From positions 1-28,537 of the forward strand of contig CAYYZY010000097.1 in the NCBI GenBank assembly GCA_964475955.1: DNA of 28,537 nt, in the 5' to 3' direction. This DNA comes from DATKZH01 sp964475955 (GTDB lineage Bacteria > Planctomycetota > Planctomycetia > Pirellulales > Thermoguttaceae). Shown here piece by piece: positions 7,223 to 13,929 of the stretch (the stretch's first letter is position 1; each line of letters starts with the position of its first letter). The notes under the pieces were generated by a model that ran no database searches, was not told the origin of the DNA, and worked only from the letters and a program-made list of their open reading frames with translations. Position numbers and translations under genes: made by a program.

Positions 7223-8347
7223 ATGATGCCCCCTCCCTCACAACCTGCAACGCTCGATCGCATCCGCACGAAGGTCGAGGCGCGCGAGCGGCTCACCGGC
7301 GACGAGGCCGAGTTCCTCTTCCGGCCCGAGGTCGACCTGCACGAGGTCGGCGAGCTGGCCGACCGGGTGCGCCGGCGCATGCACGGCGACGCCGCCTACT
7401 ACAACATCAACGCGCATCTGAACCCGACGAACGTCTGCCGCTACCGCTGCCCGCTGTGCGCGTACAGTTGCGATCCGGGCGACCCCAAGGCGTACGTGAT
7501 GACGCGCGACGAAGTGCTCGCACGCGGCGAGGAGGCGGCCCGAAACGGCTGCACCGAGTTGCACGTCGTCGGCGGGGTCCACCCGGACAAGAAGTTCGAC
7601 TGGTACCTCGAGATCATCCGCTCGCTGCACGCGGCCTACCCGGGCCTGCATTTGAAGGCGTGGACCGCGGCCGAGATCGCCTGGTTCGCGCAGGTTTCGG
7701 GGCGGAGCGTCGAGGCGGTGCTCGGCGAGCTCGTCGAGGCCGGCCTGGGGAGCCTGCCCGGCGGAGGGGCCGAGATCTTCGACGCCGCAGTGCGCCGGCA
7801 AATCGCGCCGCGCAAGGCCGATGCGCGCACGTGGCTCGAGGTCCACCGCACGGCCCACCGGCTCGGGCTGCGCTCGACGGCCACGATGCTCTACGGCCAC
7901 GTGGAGGACGCCCGGCACCGGGTCGATCACCTCATGCGACTCCGCGCGCTTCAGGACGAAACGGGCGGCTTCCAGGCGTTCATCCCCTTGTCTTTCCACC
8001 CCGACGGCACGCAACTGGCCCACCTTCCCAAGCCGACCGGGTTCGACGACCTGCGCACCATGGCCGTAAGCCGCCTGGTGCTCGACAACTTCCCGCACCT
8101 GAAGGCCTACTGGATCTCGCTGGGGATCGGCACGGCCCAGACCGCGCTGGCCTACGGGGGCGACGACCTCGACGGCACGGTCCGCCACGAGAAGATCCAC
8201 CACGACGCGGGCTCGACCGCCCCGGAAGTGCTCAGCGTCGACGAGCTCGAGGCCCTGATCGCCGAAGCGGGCCGGCGCCCCATCGAGCGCGACACGCTCT
8301 ACCGGCCGGTCCATCGCAACGGCACGGATTGGGCGGTCGACGAGTAG
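7223..8347 (+). CDS. mqnE: Aminofutalosine synthase MqnE (radical SAM)
   Basis: MqnE uses S-adenosylmethionine and a 4Fe-4S cluster to join 3-[(1-carboxyvinyl)oxy]benzoate with an adenosyl group, giving 6-amino-6-deoxyfutalosine. The 374-residue protein has the radical-SAM triad CRYRCPLC (Cys x3 Cys x2 Cys) after YYNINAHLNPTNV, then TELHVVGGVHPDKKFDWYLE, LGSLPGGGAEIFDAAVR, and a C-terminus with YGGDDLDGTVRHEKIHHDAG, all typical of the MqnE/MqnC group. The HVVGG and GGGAEIF context fits MqnE rather than MqnC. The gap after mqnP is 34 bp and contains the short repeat AGCTGATAGCTGATAGC (7190-7206). No Shine-Dalgarno site is seen before the ATG ATG at 7223. Last gene of the operon. Confidence 0.93.
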   Translation: MMPPPSQPATLDRIRTKVEARERLTGDEAEFLFRPEVDLHEVGELADRVRRRMHGDAAYYNINAHLNPTNVCRYRCPLCAYSCDPGDPKAYVMTRDEVLARGEEAARNGCTELHVVGGVHPDKKFDWYLEIIRSLHAAYPGLHLKAWTAAEIAWFAQVSGRSVEAVLGELVEAGLGSLPGGGAEIFDAAVRRQIAPRKADARTWLEVHRTAHRLGLRSTATMLYGHVEDARHRVDHLMRLRALQDETGGFQAFIPLSFHPDGTQLAHLPKPTGFDDLRTMAVSRLVLDNFPHLKAYWISLGIGTAQTALAYGGDDLDGTVRHEKIHHDAGSTAPEVLSVDELEALIAEAGRRPIERDTLYRPVHRNGTDWAVDE

Positions 8348-8577
8348 AGTGCCGAGCGGCCGCGGCTGGGCGCCGGCACACGCGCACAACTCGGATCGAG
8401 AAAGCAGAGCTTGGGGGACGTTTCCAGCGCACCCGGCACGATGGACCGGCACGATGGAATCTTGCCCCACGGCCAGGTCCGGGCGTCGCATCGCCCGGCT
8501 GCGCAGTCGCGCAACGCGAATCAGGGGCTCGGGTCGTCGTCTCTGCCGGCGAAGGCGAAGCGTGCGCCGACTCCCGA
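8348..8577. other. Convergent intergenic region with 13-bp tandem repeat
   Basis: These 230 bases separate the ends of mqnE (+) and the metallo-beta-lactamase-fold gene (-). They contain a perfect 13-bp tandem repeat, CCGGCACGATGGA, at 8433-8445 and 8446-8458. A terminator for the menaquinone operon would be expected here, and short GC-rich inverted segments are present near 8350-8375, but no hairpin followed by a U-run is clear. Confidence 0.5.
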
Positions 8578-9423
8578 TCACACATAGGCGTCCCCCAGCG
8601 CCTCCTGGCACGCCCGCCGCATCTCGTCGCCCGAGCAGTGGCTGGGCGCCACGCGTTGGACGTCGAGCCCGCGCAGCGCGCGGATCGTTGCGTCGATCTC
8701 GTCGTCCGACGCCCGGGCCAAATGGAAACCGCCCAGCACGGCGAACACGGGCCGTTTGGCGTGACGATGCGCCGCCTCGGCCATGCGCGCCGCGCCCGGG
8801 TGCGCGCAGCCGGTGACCACGACCAAGCCCTCGCGGGCGTGGAGGTACAGCCCCTGCTCGGCGAGCGGCTTGGTGAGCACGCCGGTCGTCCAGGCGCCTT
8901 CGCAAACCCGGCAGGGCCCCTCGGTCTCGACCACCTCGGCGGCCGACCGGCGAAGCGCTTCGCGGAAACCGGCGGGAAACACCTTCGGCACGAACACCTT
9001 CACGTTGCCGTTGGCCTTCAGAAAGCCGGTCAGCCCGCCGGTGTGATCGCCGTGGGCATGCGAGAGCACCACGCACTGGACCTGTTCCGGCCGAAAGCCC
9101 ATCTCGGCCATGTTCGGCAGCAGCACGTCGGCGTCGCCGCCGGTGTCGAAGAGGATCGTCCGGCCGAGCCCCTCGATCACGCAGGCGAACCCCCACTTGG
9201 CCGTGAGCCCTTCCTTGAACGGGCAGTTGTCGTAGACGATGGTGATTTTCAGATCGTCGTTGCCATCCACTGCGTGCCCTCCTTCCTTCGCGTCCGCCGC
9301 TTCTTCCCTTGCACGAGCCGGTTCGCCGGCCCGGCACGTCGACGGCACCGAGAACACGATCGCCAGGAGCAGGGCCCACGGCGCCCGGCTCGACTTCAAC
9401 TCGATGGCGGCACGCGGTCGCAT
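8578..9423 (-). CDS. Exported metallo-beta-lactamase-fold hydrolase (COG1237-like)
   Basis: This 281-residue protein has an N-terminal signal peptide (residues 1 to about 32, hydrophobic core APWALLLAIVFSV, likely cut after CRA). The hydrolase domain carries the metal motif SHAHGDHTGG (His122, His124, Asp126, His127), a preceding LFDTGGD (Asp93), GCAHPG (His208), GGFH (His234) and the late APSHCSGDE (His262). The pattern resembles the subgroup annotated as 7,8-dihydropterin-6-yl-methyl-4-(beta-D-ribofuranosyl)aminobenzene-5'-phosphate synthase. That reaction is cytoplasmic and archaeal, so a secreted bacterial member probably acts on something else. The ATG at 9423 is supported by a strong GGGGAGGGA site just upstream and by the signal peptide; a frame from 9630 adds unrelated residues. 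Confidence 0.85.
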   Translation of the reverse strand: MRPRAAIELKSSRAPWALLLAIVFSVPSTCRAGEPARAREEAADAKEGGHAVDGNDDLKITIVYDNCPFKEGLTAKWGFACVIEGLGRTILFDTGGDADVLLPNMAEMGFRPEQVQCVVLSHAHGDHTGGLTGFLKANGNVKVFVPKVFPAGFREALRRSAAEVVETEGPCRVCEGAWTTGVLTKPLAEQGLYLHAREGLVVVTGCAHPGAARMAEAAHRHAKRPVFAVLGGFHLARASDDEIDATIRALRGLDVQRVAPSHCSGDEMRRACQEALGDAYV

Positions 9424-9570
9424 GGATCGTCCCTCCCCTGAGGAAATCGACTCTACCCAGGCGATTGGAGTGGATGACCGGCGCCGAAGCAAGCGCCGGG
9501 ACGCGTAAAGGACCGCGAGTAGGGCGGCGCCGATCCGCCATTGCCCCTTGCGCGGACCCGACTTGCAGCA

Positions 9571-9771
9571 ATGGCGGAGGAGACCGAGGTCGTCCCCGAC
9601 TGCCCCCATTGCGGCGGACCGCTCAAGCACGCCACCGTCTCCTTCGGCCAGGCACTTCCGGCCGACGTGCTTGAGGAGGCCGTCGAACGTAGCCAGCAGT
9701 GCGACCTGGTCCTGCGCGACCCGATCGGCACCACGCTTTCGGGGATCGACGCGTTGGTCGTCGAGGGGTGA
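9571..9771 (+). pseudogene. Sirtuin (Sir2) fragment, zinc-module part only
   Basis: This short frame (66 residues) begins MAEETEVVPDCPHCGGPLKH and continues into TVSFGQALPADVLEEAVERS and QQCDLVL. This matches the second Cys pair and following strand of NAD-dependent sirtuin deacylases (CPxCGGxL, then xVxFGxxLP and the DL segment). The N-terminal Rossmann part (GAGIS) and the catalytic HG motif are absent upstream. After CDLVL the expected G(T/S)SL motif is replaced by unrelated residues to the stop. It is therefore a relic of a larger gene, not a working deacylase. It lies alone on the plus strand between two minus-strand genes. Confidence 0.65.
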
Positions 9772-9813
9772 GGCGGCCAGAGGACGCCGGGTTCGCGCGT
9801 CACGAGGTGCGAT

Positions 9814-10311
9814 TCAGGAAAGCCTCGCTTCCGGCTGCTCGACATCGAGACCGGCCACGCCGAGTCGGGGGTCTTGCCCCTCCGTGCTGAGCGCGTCGCG
9901 GACAACGGGGAACGCGAAATACAGACGAAGCAGGTTGTCCATCGCTCGCGACTGGATGACGCTCCCGCTTACCCAACGGGCCAAGGTGGACTCCGCGACG
10001 CCGAGCCGCGCGGCCAGCTCCTTTTGCGACGTGCCCAGGGCGGCTACCGCACTGCGGATCTGCTCCGGGGAAAGCAGACGCAGTTGACGGCGCAACTCCC
10101 GGCTGATCCGCTGGTCCACGCGACGGCTAAAGACCCTCTCGCCGCAGGCGTCGCACGTTGGGATCTCAAGTTCGTCGATCGGCACCTGGTGCAAGCGCCC
10201 ATCGTGCTTCACCTGCGCCACGTAGGGGCCCACGCGAGGCCGGACCTCTCTTCGGCGACACTTGGGACAGCGCCAAGGAAACGGCTTCTGTTCGGTCGCT
10301 TGCTCGGACAC
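9814..10311 (-). CDS. MqsA/YgiT-type zinc-finger HTH antitoxin-like protein
   Basis: The 165-residue protein has an N-terminal zinc-binding part, CPKC (Cys15, Cys18) and CDAC (Cys53, Cys56). It is followed by the C-terminal Xre-like helix-turn-helix of the MqsA family, LLSPEQIRSAVAALGTSQKE onwards to WVSGSVIQSRAMDNLLRLYF (about 79-132). Family members bind DNA palindromes at their own promoter and neutralise a ribonuclease or other toxin. No recognisable MqsR, HigB or DUF4258 toxin lies beside it: only a short frame of 44 codons ends 12 bases upstream. It may be a solitary regulator or have lost its partner. The GTG start at 10311 follows an AGGAAAGG site. Confidence 0.85.
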   Translation of the reverse strand: MSEQATEQKPFPWRCPKCRRREVRPRVGPYVAQVKHDGRLHQVPIDELEIPTCDACGERVFSRRVDQRISRELRRQLRLLSPEQIRSAVAALGTSQKELAARLGVAESTLARWVSGSVIQSRAMDNLLRLYFAFPVVRDALSTEGQDPRLGVAGLDVEQPEARLS

Positions 10312-10323
10312 GAGGAGCCTTTC

Positions 10324-10458
10324 CTAAACGTCGTGGACGTTGGCCACCAGGATGACCGGATCGTCGGGTCGGTCAATGGTGCCATGGGCGGGCCTCCAGG
10401 CGAGGCGTCCACGGCCGATGCGGCCCCCAGCTTCCTCTCCAACCACCTTTCTCGCCAC
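10324..10458 (-). CDS. Small ORF before the MqsA-type gene, unknown or remnant
   Basis: Read from a GTG at 10458, this frame gives 44 residues ending TIDRPDDPVILVANVHDV and stops at 10324-10326, 12 bases before the MqsA-type start. The frame stays open upstream to about 10550 without another start codon, and that part (CFWAQENPGGIDICQSVARK) also reads like protein. It could be the 3' end of a decayed gene once co-transcribed with the antitoxin, or a small protein. The residues are not recognised, and no MqsR-like ribonuclease motif is visible. Confidence 0.35.
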   Translation of the reverse strand: MARKVVGEEAGGRIGRGRLAWRPAHGTIDRPDDPVILVANVHDV

Positions 10459-10575
10459 TGATTGGCATATGTCAATCCCGCCTGGGTTCTCTTGCGCCCA
10501 GAAACAACCTCGAAGATCCGGGGGTGCCCCCTCCAGGGTGCTACTCTCCTCTGTTTTCCCTCACATCGGCCCCGC

Positions 10576-11709
10576 CTACATCCTCGCCACCGAGTTGCCG
10601 CTCAGCCGGCGCACTAGGCGGCGCATCTCCAGCACGCTGATCGTGGAGAGGACCTGGGGGACCGCCAGCCCCGTCTCGGCGACGATCGCGTCGATCGAGG
10701 TCGACTCGGTGCCGACCGCGGCGAGCACCTTCTGCTCCTGGTCGTTGAGCTTCAGCTCGGCCGGGTGGTGGAGCAGTTGGCCGTCGTCGCGCGGCGTGGC
10801 CTCGACCAACGGACCGAGCTCCTCCAGCACGTCGTCGGCCGTCTCGACGAGCTTGGCCCCGTCGCGAATCAATCGGTGGCAGCCCCGCGCCGTGCGCCCG
10901 TCGACGCGGCCCGGCACGGCGAATACCTCGCGCCCCTGCTCCATGGCATGACGGGCCGTGATCAGCGCCCCGCTGCGGTCGCCCGCCTCGACGACGACCG
11001 TCCCCAGCGTCAGCCCGCTGATGATCCGGTTGCGCTGGGGGAACGCCCCCGGCAGCGGCGACGACCGCGCCGGGGCCTCGCTCAACAGGGCCCCACGCGC
11101 CGCGACCTGCTCGGCAAGTTGGGCATGCTCCGGTGGGTAGACGTTCAACACGCCGCTTGCCAGCACGGCCAGCGTTCGCCCCCCGGCCGCCAGGGCCCCG
11201 CGATGGGCCGCCGCGTCGATCCCCCGGGCGAGCCCGCTGACGATCGTCAAACCCGCCCGAGCCAGGCTGCCCGCCAGTCGCTCCGCCTGGCGGAGCCCGT
11301 ACTGGGTTGCGTGTCGCGTGCCCACGATGCCGATGGCCAGCGTGTCGTGCGGCTCCAGGTCTCCCCGCACGAAGAGCACGCCGGGCGGATCGGGCAGTTC
11401 GCGCAGCATGCGCGGGTAGCACGGGTCGGATTCGGTCACGATGCGGATCTGGTGCGCCTCGCAGAGGGCGATCTCCTCGTTCGCGTCGCCCCGGCTGCCG
11501 GCGAGGATCTTCGCGGTCAGCTTCGGCCCGACGCCGGCCACCTCGCGCAGCTCGCCGGCGGCCGCCGCGAATACGCCCTCGGGCGAGCCGAACCGCTCCA
11601 GAAGTGCCTGGCGCGTGCGCGGCCCCACACCCGGGATGAGAGCCAGGCGAAGTGCGTGGACGAGATCCCGGTCACCGCCACCTTCAGAAACGCCCCCCGT
11701 TTCGCTCAC
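10576..11709 (-). CDS. dprA: DNA-processing protein DprA (Smf)
   Basis: DprA binds incoming single-stranded DNA and loads RecA during natural transformation. The protein has an N-terminal helix-hairpin-helix-like part (LIPGVGPRTRQALLERF, VAGVGPKLTAKIL) and the Rossmann-fold core: GIVGTRHATQYG, IVSGLARGIDAAAHRGAL, GVLNVYPPEH, FPQRNRIISGLTLGTVVVEA and RSGALITARHAMEQGREVFA. It ends in a winged-helix part (LNDQEQKVLAAVG to the end). The GTG at 11709 is preferred, 377 residues, because GGGAGG (11718-11723) sits eight bases upstream. The ATG at 11760 would add 17 residues without homology to the family. The domain set is complete, so the gene looks functional. Confidence 0.93.
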   Translation of the reverse strand: MSETGGVSEGGGDRDLVHALRLALIPGVGPRTRQALLERFGSPEGVFAAAAGELREVAGVGPKLTAKILAGSRGDANEEIALCEAHQIRIVTESDPCYPRMLRELPDPPGVLFVRGDLEPHDTLAIGIVGTRHATQYGLRQAERLAGSLARAGLTIVSGLARGIDAAAHRGALAAGGRTLAVLASGVLNVYPPEHAQLAEQVAARGALLSEAPARSSPLPGAFPQRNRIISGLTLGTVVVEAGDRSGALITARHAMEQGREVFAVPGRVDGRTARGCHRLIRDGAKLVETADDVLEELGPLVEATPRDDGQLLHHPAELKLNDQEQKVLAAVGTESTSIDAIVAETGLAVPQVLSTISVLEMRRLVRRLSGNSVARM

Positions 11710-11861
11710 AACGACAACCTCCCACGTGATGGTCCCTGTCGACGCCGGGCAGTATACCATCGCGGGGGAGGGAGTACATCACTCGGCCCTTGAACGCCGT
11801 CCTTCGTGTCCCTATGCTGCACTGACGGTCCCTCCCCCACACTCACCAAGGAGCCTCGCCG

Positions 11862-13796
11862 ATGAGACAACCGCCGATCGTCAACTCGCCCGCACGAATC
11901 CTGACGCTTGCATCGCTCCTGGCGAGCATCCTTCTGGTCGGGCGCGCCCCGGCCGGCGAGGATAAGGCCGTCGATCCGGCGCGCGTCGAATCGCTGGCCG
12001 CGATGCTGCCCGAGGCGCCCGTGGGCGTGGGACGCCCGATCACCGATCGCCAGGCGTGGGAGGCCGTCGCGCAGGCACCGGAGTTCAAGCGAGTCGTGTC
12101 GCAGGCGGAGCGCCTCAAGGATCGGCCGATCCCCGAAGCGACCGACGAGCTGTACCTCGATTTCTCCCGCACGGGCAACCGCACGCGCTACCAGCGCGTT
12201 TGGTCGCAGCGGCACTCGCGGTTCCCCGCGCTGGTGCTGGCCGAGTGCATCGAGAACCGGGGACGCTTCCTGCCGGCCATCGAGGAGGCGATTCGCGCGG
12301 TCTGCGAGGAGAAGACCTGGGTCTACCCGGCCCACGACCGAAGCCTGCGCAACTTCCGGGGCGAGACGGTCGAAATCGACCTCGGCTCGGCGGCCACCTC
12401 GTGGAACCTGGCCACGGCCGACTACTGGCTGGGCGATAGGCTGAGCCGCGCCACGCGCGAGCTGATCCGAAGCGAGCTGGAGCGGCGCTGCTTCCAGCCG
12501 TTCGAGAGCTACGTGCGCGAGGGCAAGCCGCGCCTGTGGTGGGCGACCGGAACGAACAACTGGAACGCCGTCTGCCTGGCCGGCGTGAACGGGGCGGCCC
12601 TGGCCGTGATCGATTCCCCCCAACGCAGGGCGTGGTTCATCGCCGCCGCCGAGAAGTACGTCCAGAACTTCCTCCGCGGTTTCACGTCCGACGGCTACTG
12701 CTCCGAAGGCCTCGGCTACTGGAACTACGGGTTCGGCCACTACGTGCTCTTGGCCGAGACGGTCCACCAGGCGACCGGCGGCCGGGAGGACCTGCTGGCC
12801 GCCCCCGGCGTGGAAACGATCGCCCGGTTCGGCGTGCGCATGGAGATCGTGCCGGGCGTGTACCCGGCGTTTGCCGACTGCCGTCCCGGCTCGCGTCCTA
12901 ACGCGCGGCTGTCGGCCTTCCTCAGCCGCCGGTTCGGCTGGGGGTTGAAGGAGGTGGAGTCCGAGGCGCTCCTGCTCGCCGGGGGGCCGTCGTCGAGCCT
13001 GTTCACCCTGGGAGTGTACGCCTTCGAGAACTCGGCCACCCGGGGCGACGCCGCCCAAACCTCGGCCACCGAGCGGCCGCTCCGCGAGTGGTTCCCCGAC
13101 GCCGGCATCCTCATCTGCCGCCCTGCGCCCGACGCCGAGCACGGCCTGGGCGCCGCCCTGAAGGGTGGGCACAACGCCGAGCACCACAACCACAACGACG
13201 TCGGCTCGTACCTCGTGGCCCTCGACGGTCGCACCCCGCTGGTCGATCCCGGCTCCGAGGTCTACACCGCCCGAACCTTCAGCGGCCAGCGCTACGAAAG
13301 CGACGTGCTCAACTCCTTCGGCCACCCGGTGCCCCAGGTGGCCGGCGAGTTGCAGGCCCCCGGCCGCAAGGCCGCGGCCAAGGTGCTCGCCAAGCAGTTC
13401 ACCGACGAGCAAGACAAGCTGGTCCTCGACCTGCGCGCCGCCTACCCGGTCGAAGGCTTGCAGAAGCTGGTGCGCACGTTCCTCTTTTCCCGCGAAGGGA
13501 AGGGGCGCCTCACGGTGACCGACGAAGTCGAGCTGGCCGCCCCCAGAAGCTTCGCCACGGCCCTGGTCACGTTCTCCGAGTGGCGCGAGGCGCAAGCCGG
13601 CCGGCTGGTCTTCGGCAAGGGCCCGGCCGCCGTGCAGGTCGACGTCGACACGGCCGGCCAGGACTTCGCAATCGACGCGGAGAAGATCGAGGAAGACCTG
13701 CCGGGCGGGCGCATTCCCACCCGGCTCGGAATCAACCTGGGGAAGCCGGTCACCGCCGCCCGGCTGACGATCACCATCACGCCGCTGGACGAGTGA
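11862..13796 (+). CDS. Exported heparinase II/III family protein
   Basis: This 644-residue protein is probably a polysaccharide lyase or related enzyme acting outside the cytoplasm on uronic-acid polymers. It has a signal peptide (residues 1 to about 34, ILTLASLLASILLV, cleavage near RAPAG), a helical alpha/alpha-toroid part (about 100-390, with WATGTNNWNAVC and SEGLGYWNYGFGHYVLL) and a C-terminal heparinase II/III-like beta-sandwich (about 410-640). The characteristic His/Asn cluster, HNAEHHNHNDVGSY, starts at His437, and LVDPGSEVYTARTFSGQRYE follows. The ATG at 11862 has AAGGAG upstream. The gene is alone on the plus strand, convergent with the RND operon. The substrate cannot be told from sequence; the sulfatase at 19531-21411 is compatible with a sulfated glycan but is not linked in an operon. 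Confidence 0.85.
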   Translation: MRQPPIVNSPARILTLASLLASILLVGRAPAGEDKAVDPARVESLAAMLPEAPVGVGRPITDRQAWEAVAQAPEFKRVVSQAERLKDRPIPEATDELYLDFSRTGNRTRYQRVWSQRHSRFPALVLAECIENRGRFLPAIEEAIRAVCEEKTWVYPAHDRSLRNFRGETVEIDLGSAATSWNLATADYWLGDRLSRATRELIRSELERRCFQPFESYVREGKPRLWWATGTNNWNAVCLAGVNGAALAVIDSPQRRAWFIAAAEKYVQNFLRGFTSDGYCSEGLGYWNYGFGHYVLLAETVHQATGGREDLLAAPGVETIARFGVRMEIVPGVYPAFADCRPGSRPNARLSAFLSRRFGWGLKEVESEALLLAGGPSSSLFTLGVYAFENSATRGDAAQTSATERPLREWFPDAGILICRPAPDAEHGLGAALKGGHNAEHHNHNDVGSYLVALDGRTPLVDPGSEVYTARTFSGQRYESDVLNSFGHPVPQVAGELQAPGRKAAAKVLAKQFTDEQDKLVLDLRAAYPVEGLQKLVRTFLFSREGKGRLTVTDEVELAAPRSFATALVTFSEWREAQAGRLVFGKGPAAVQVDVDTAGQDFAIDAEKIEEDLPGGRIPTRLGINLGKPVTAARLTITITPLDE

Positions 13797-13929
13797 AGAG
13801 CAGAAACCGGCTACGTTTTCTATGAATGGACGTCCGTGCTTTGAGAGCGTTTGGGCAGCCCACACGGCGTGCGTCAAGTACCGCCGAATTCGGAAATCGA
13901 AAGGCGAGAGGCTCGCACGACGATCCAAC

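Noticed and set aside
7238..9571. Minus-strand frame of 777 codons over mqnE and the metallo-beta-lactamase gene
   Set aside because: It runs opposite mqnE and out of frame across the beta-lactamase-fold gene. Real motifs lie in the other frames.
11706..13928. Minus-strand frame of 740 codons opposite the heparinase-like gene
   Set aside because: The plus-strand protein has a signal peptide, a good ribosome binding site and the HHNHND motif. The opposite frame is a shadow.
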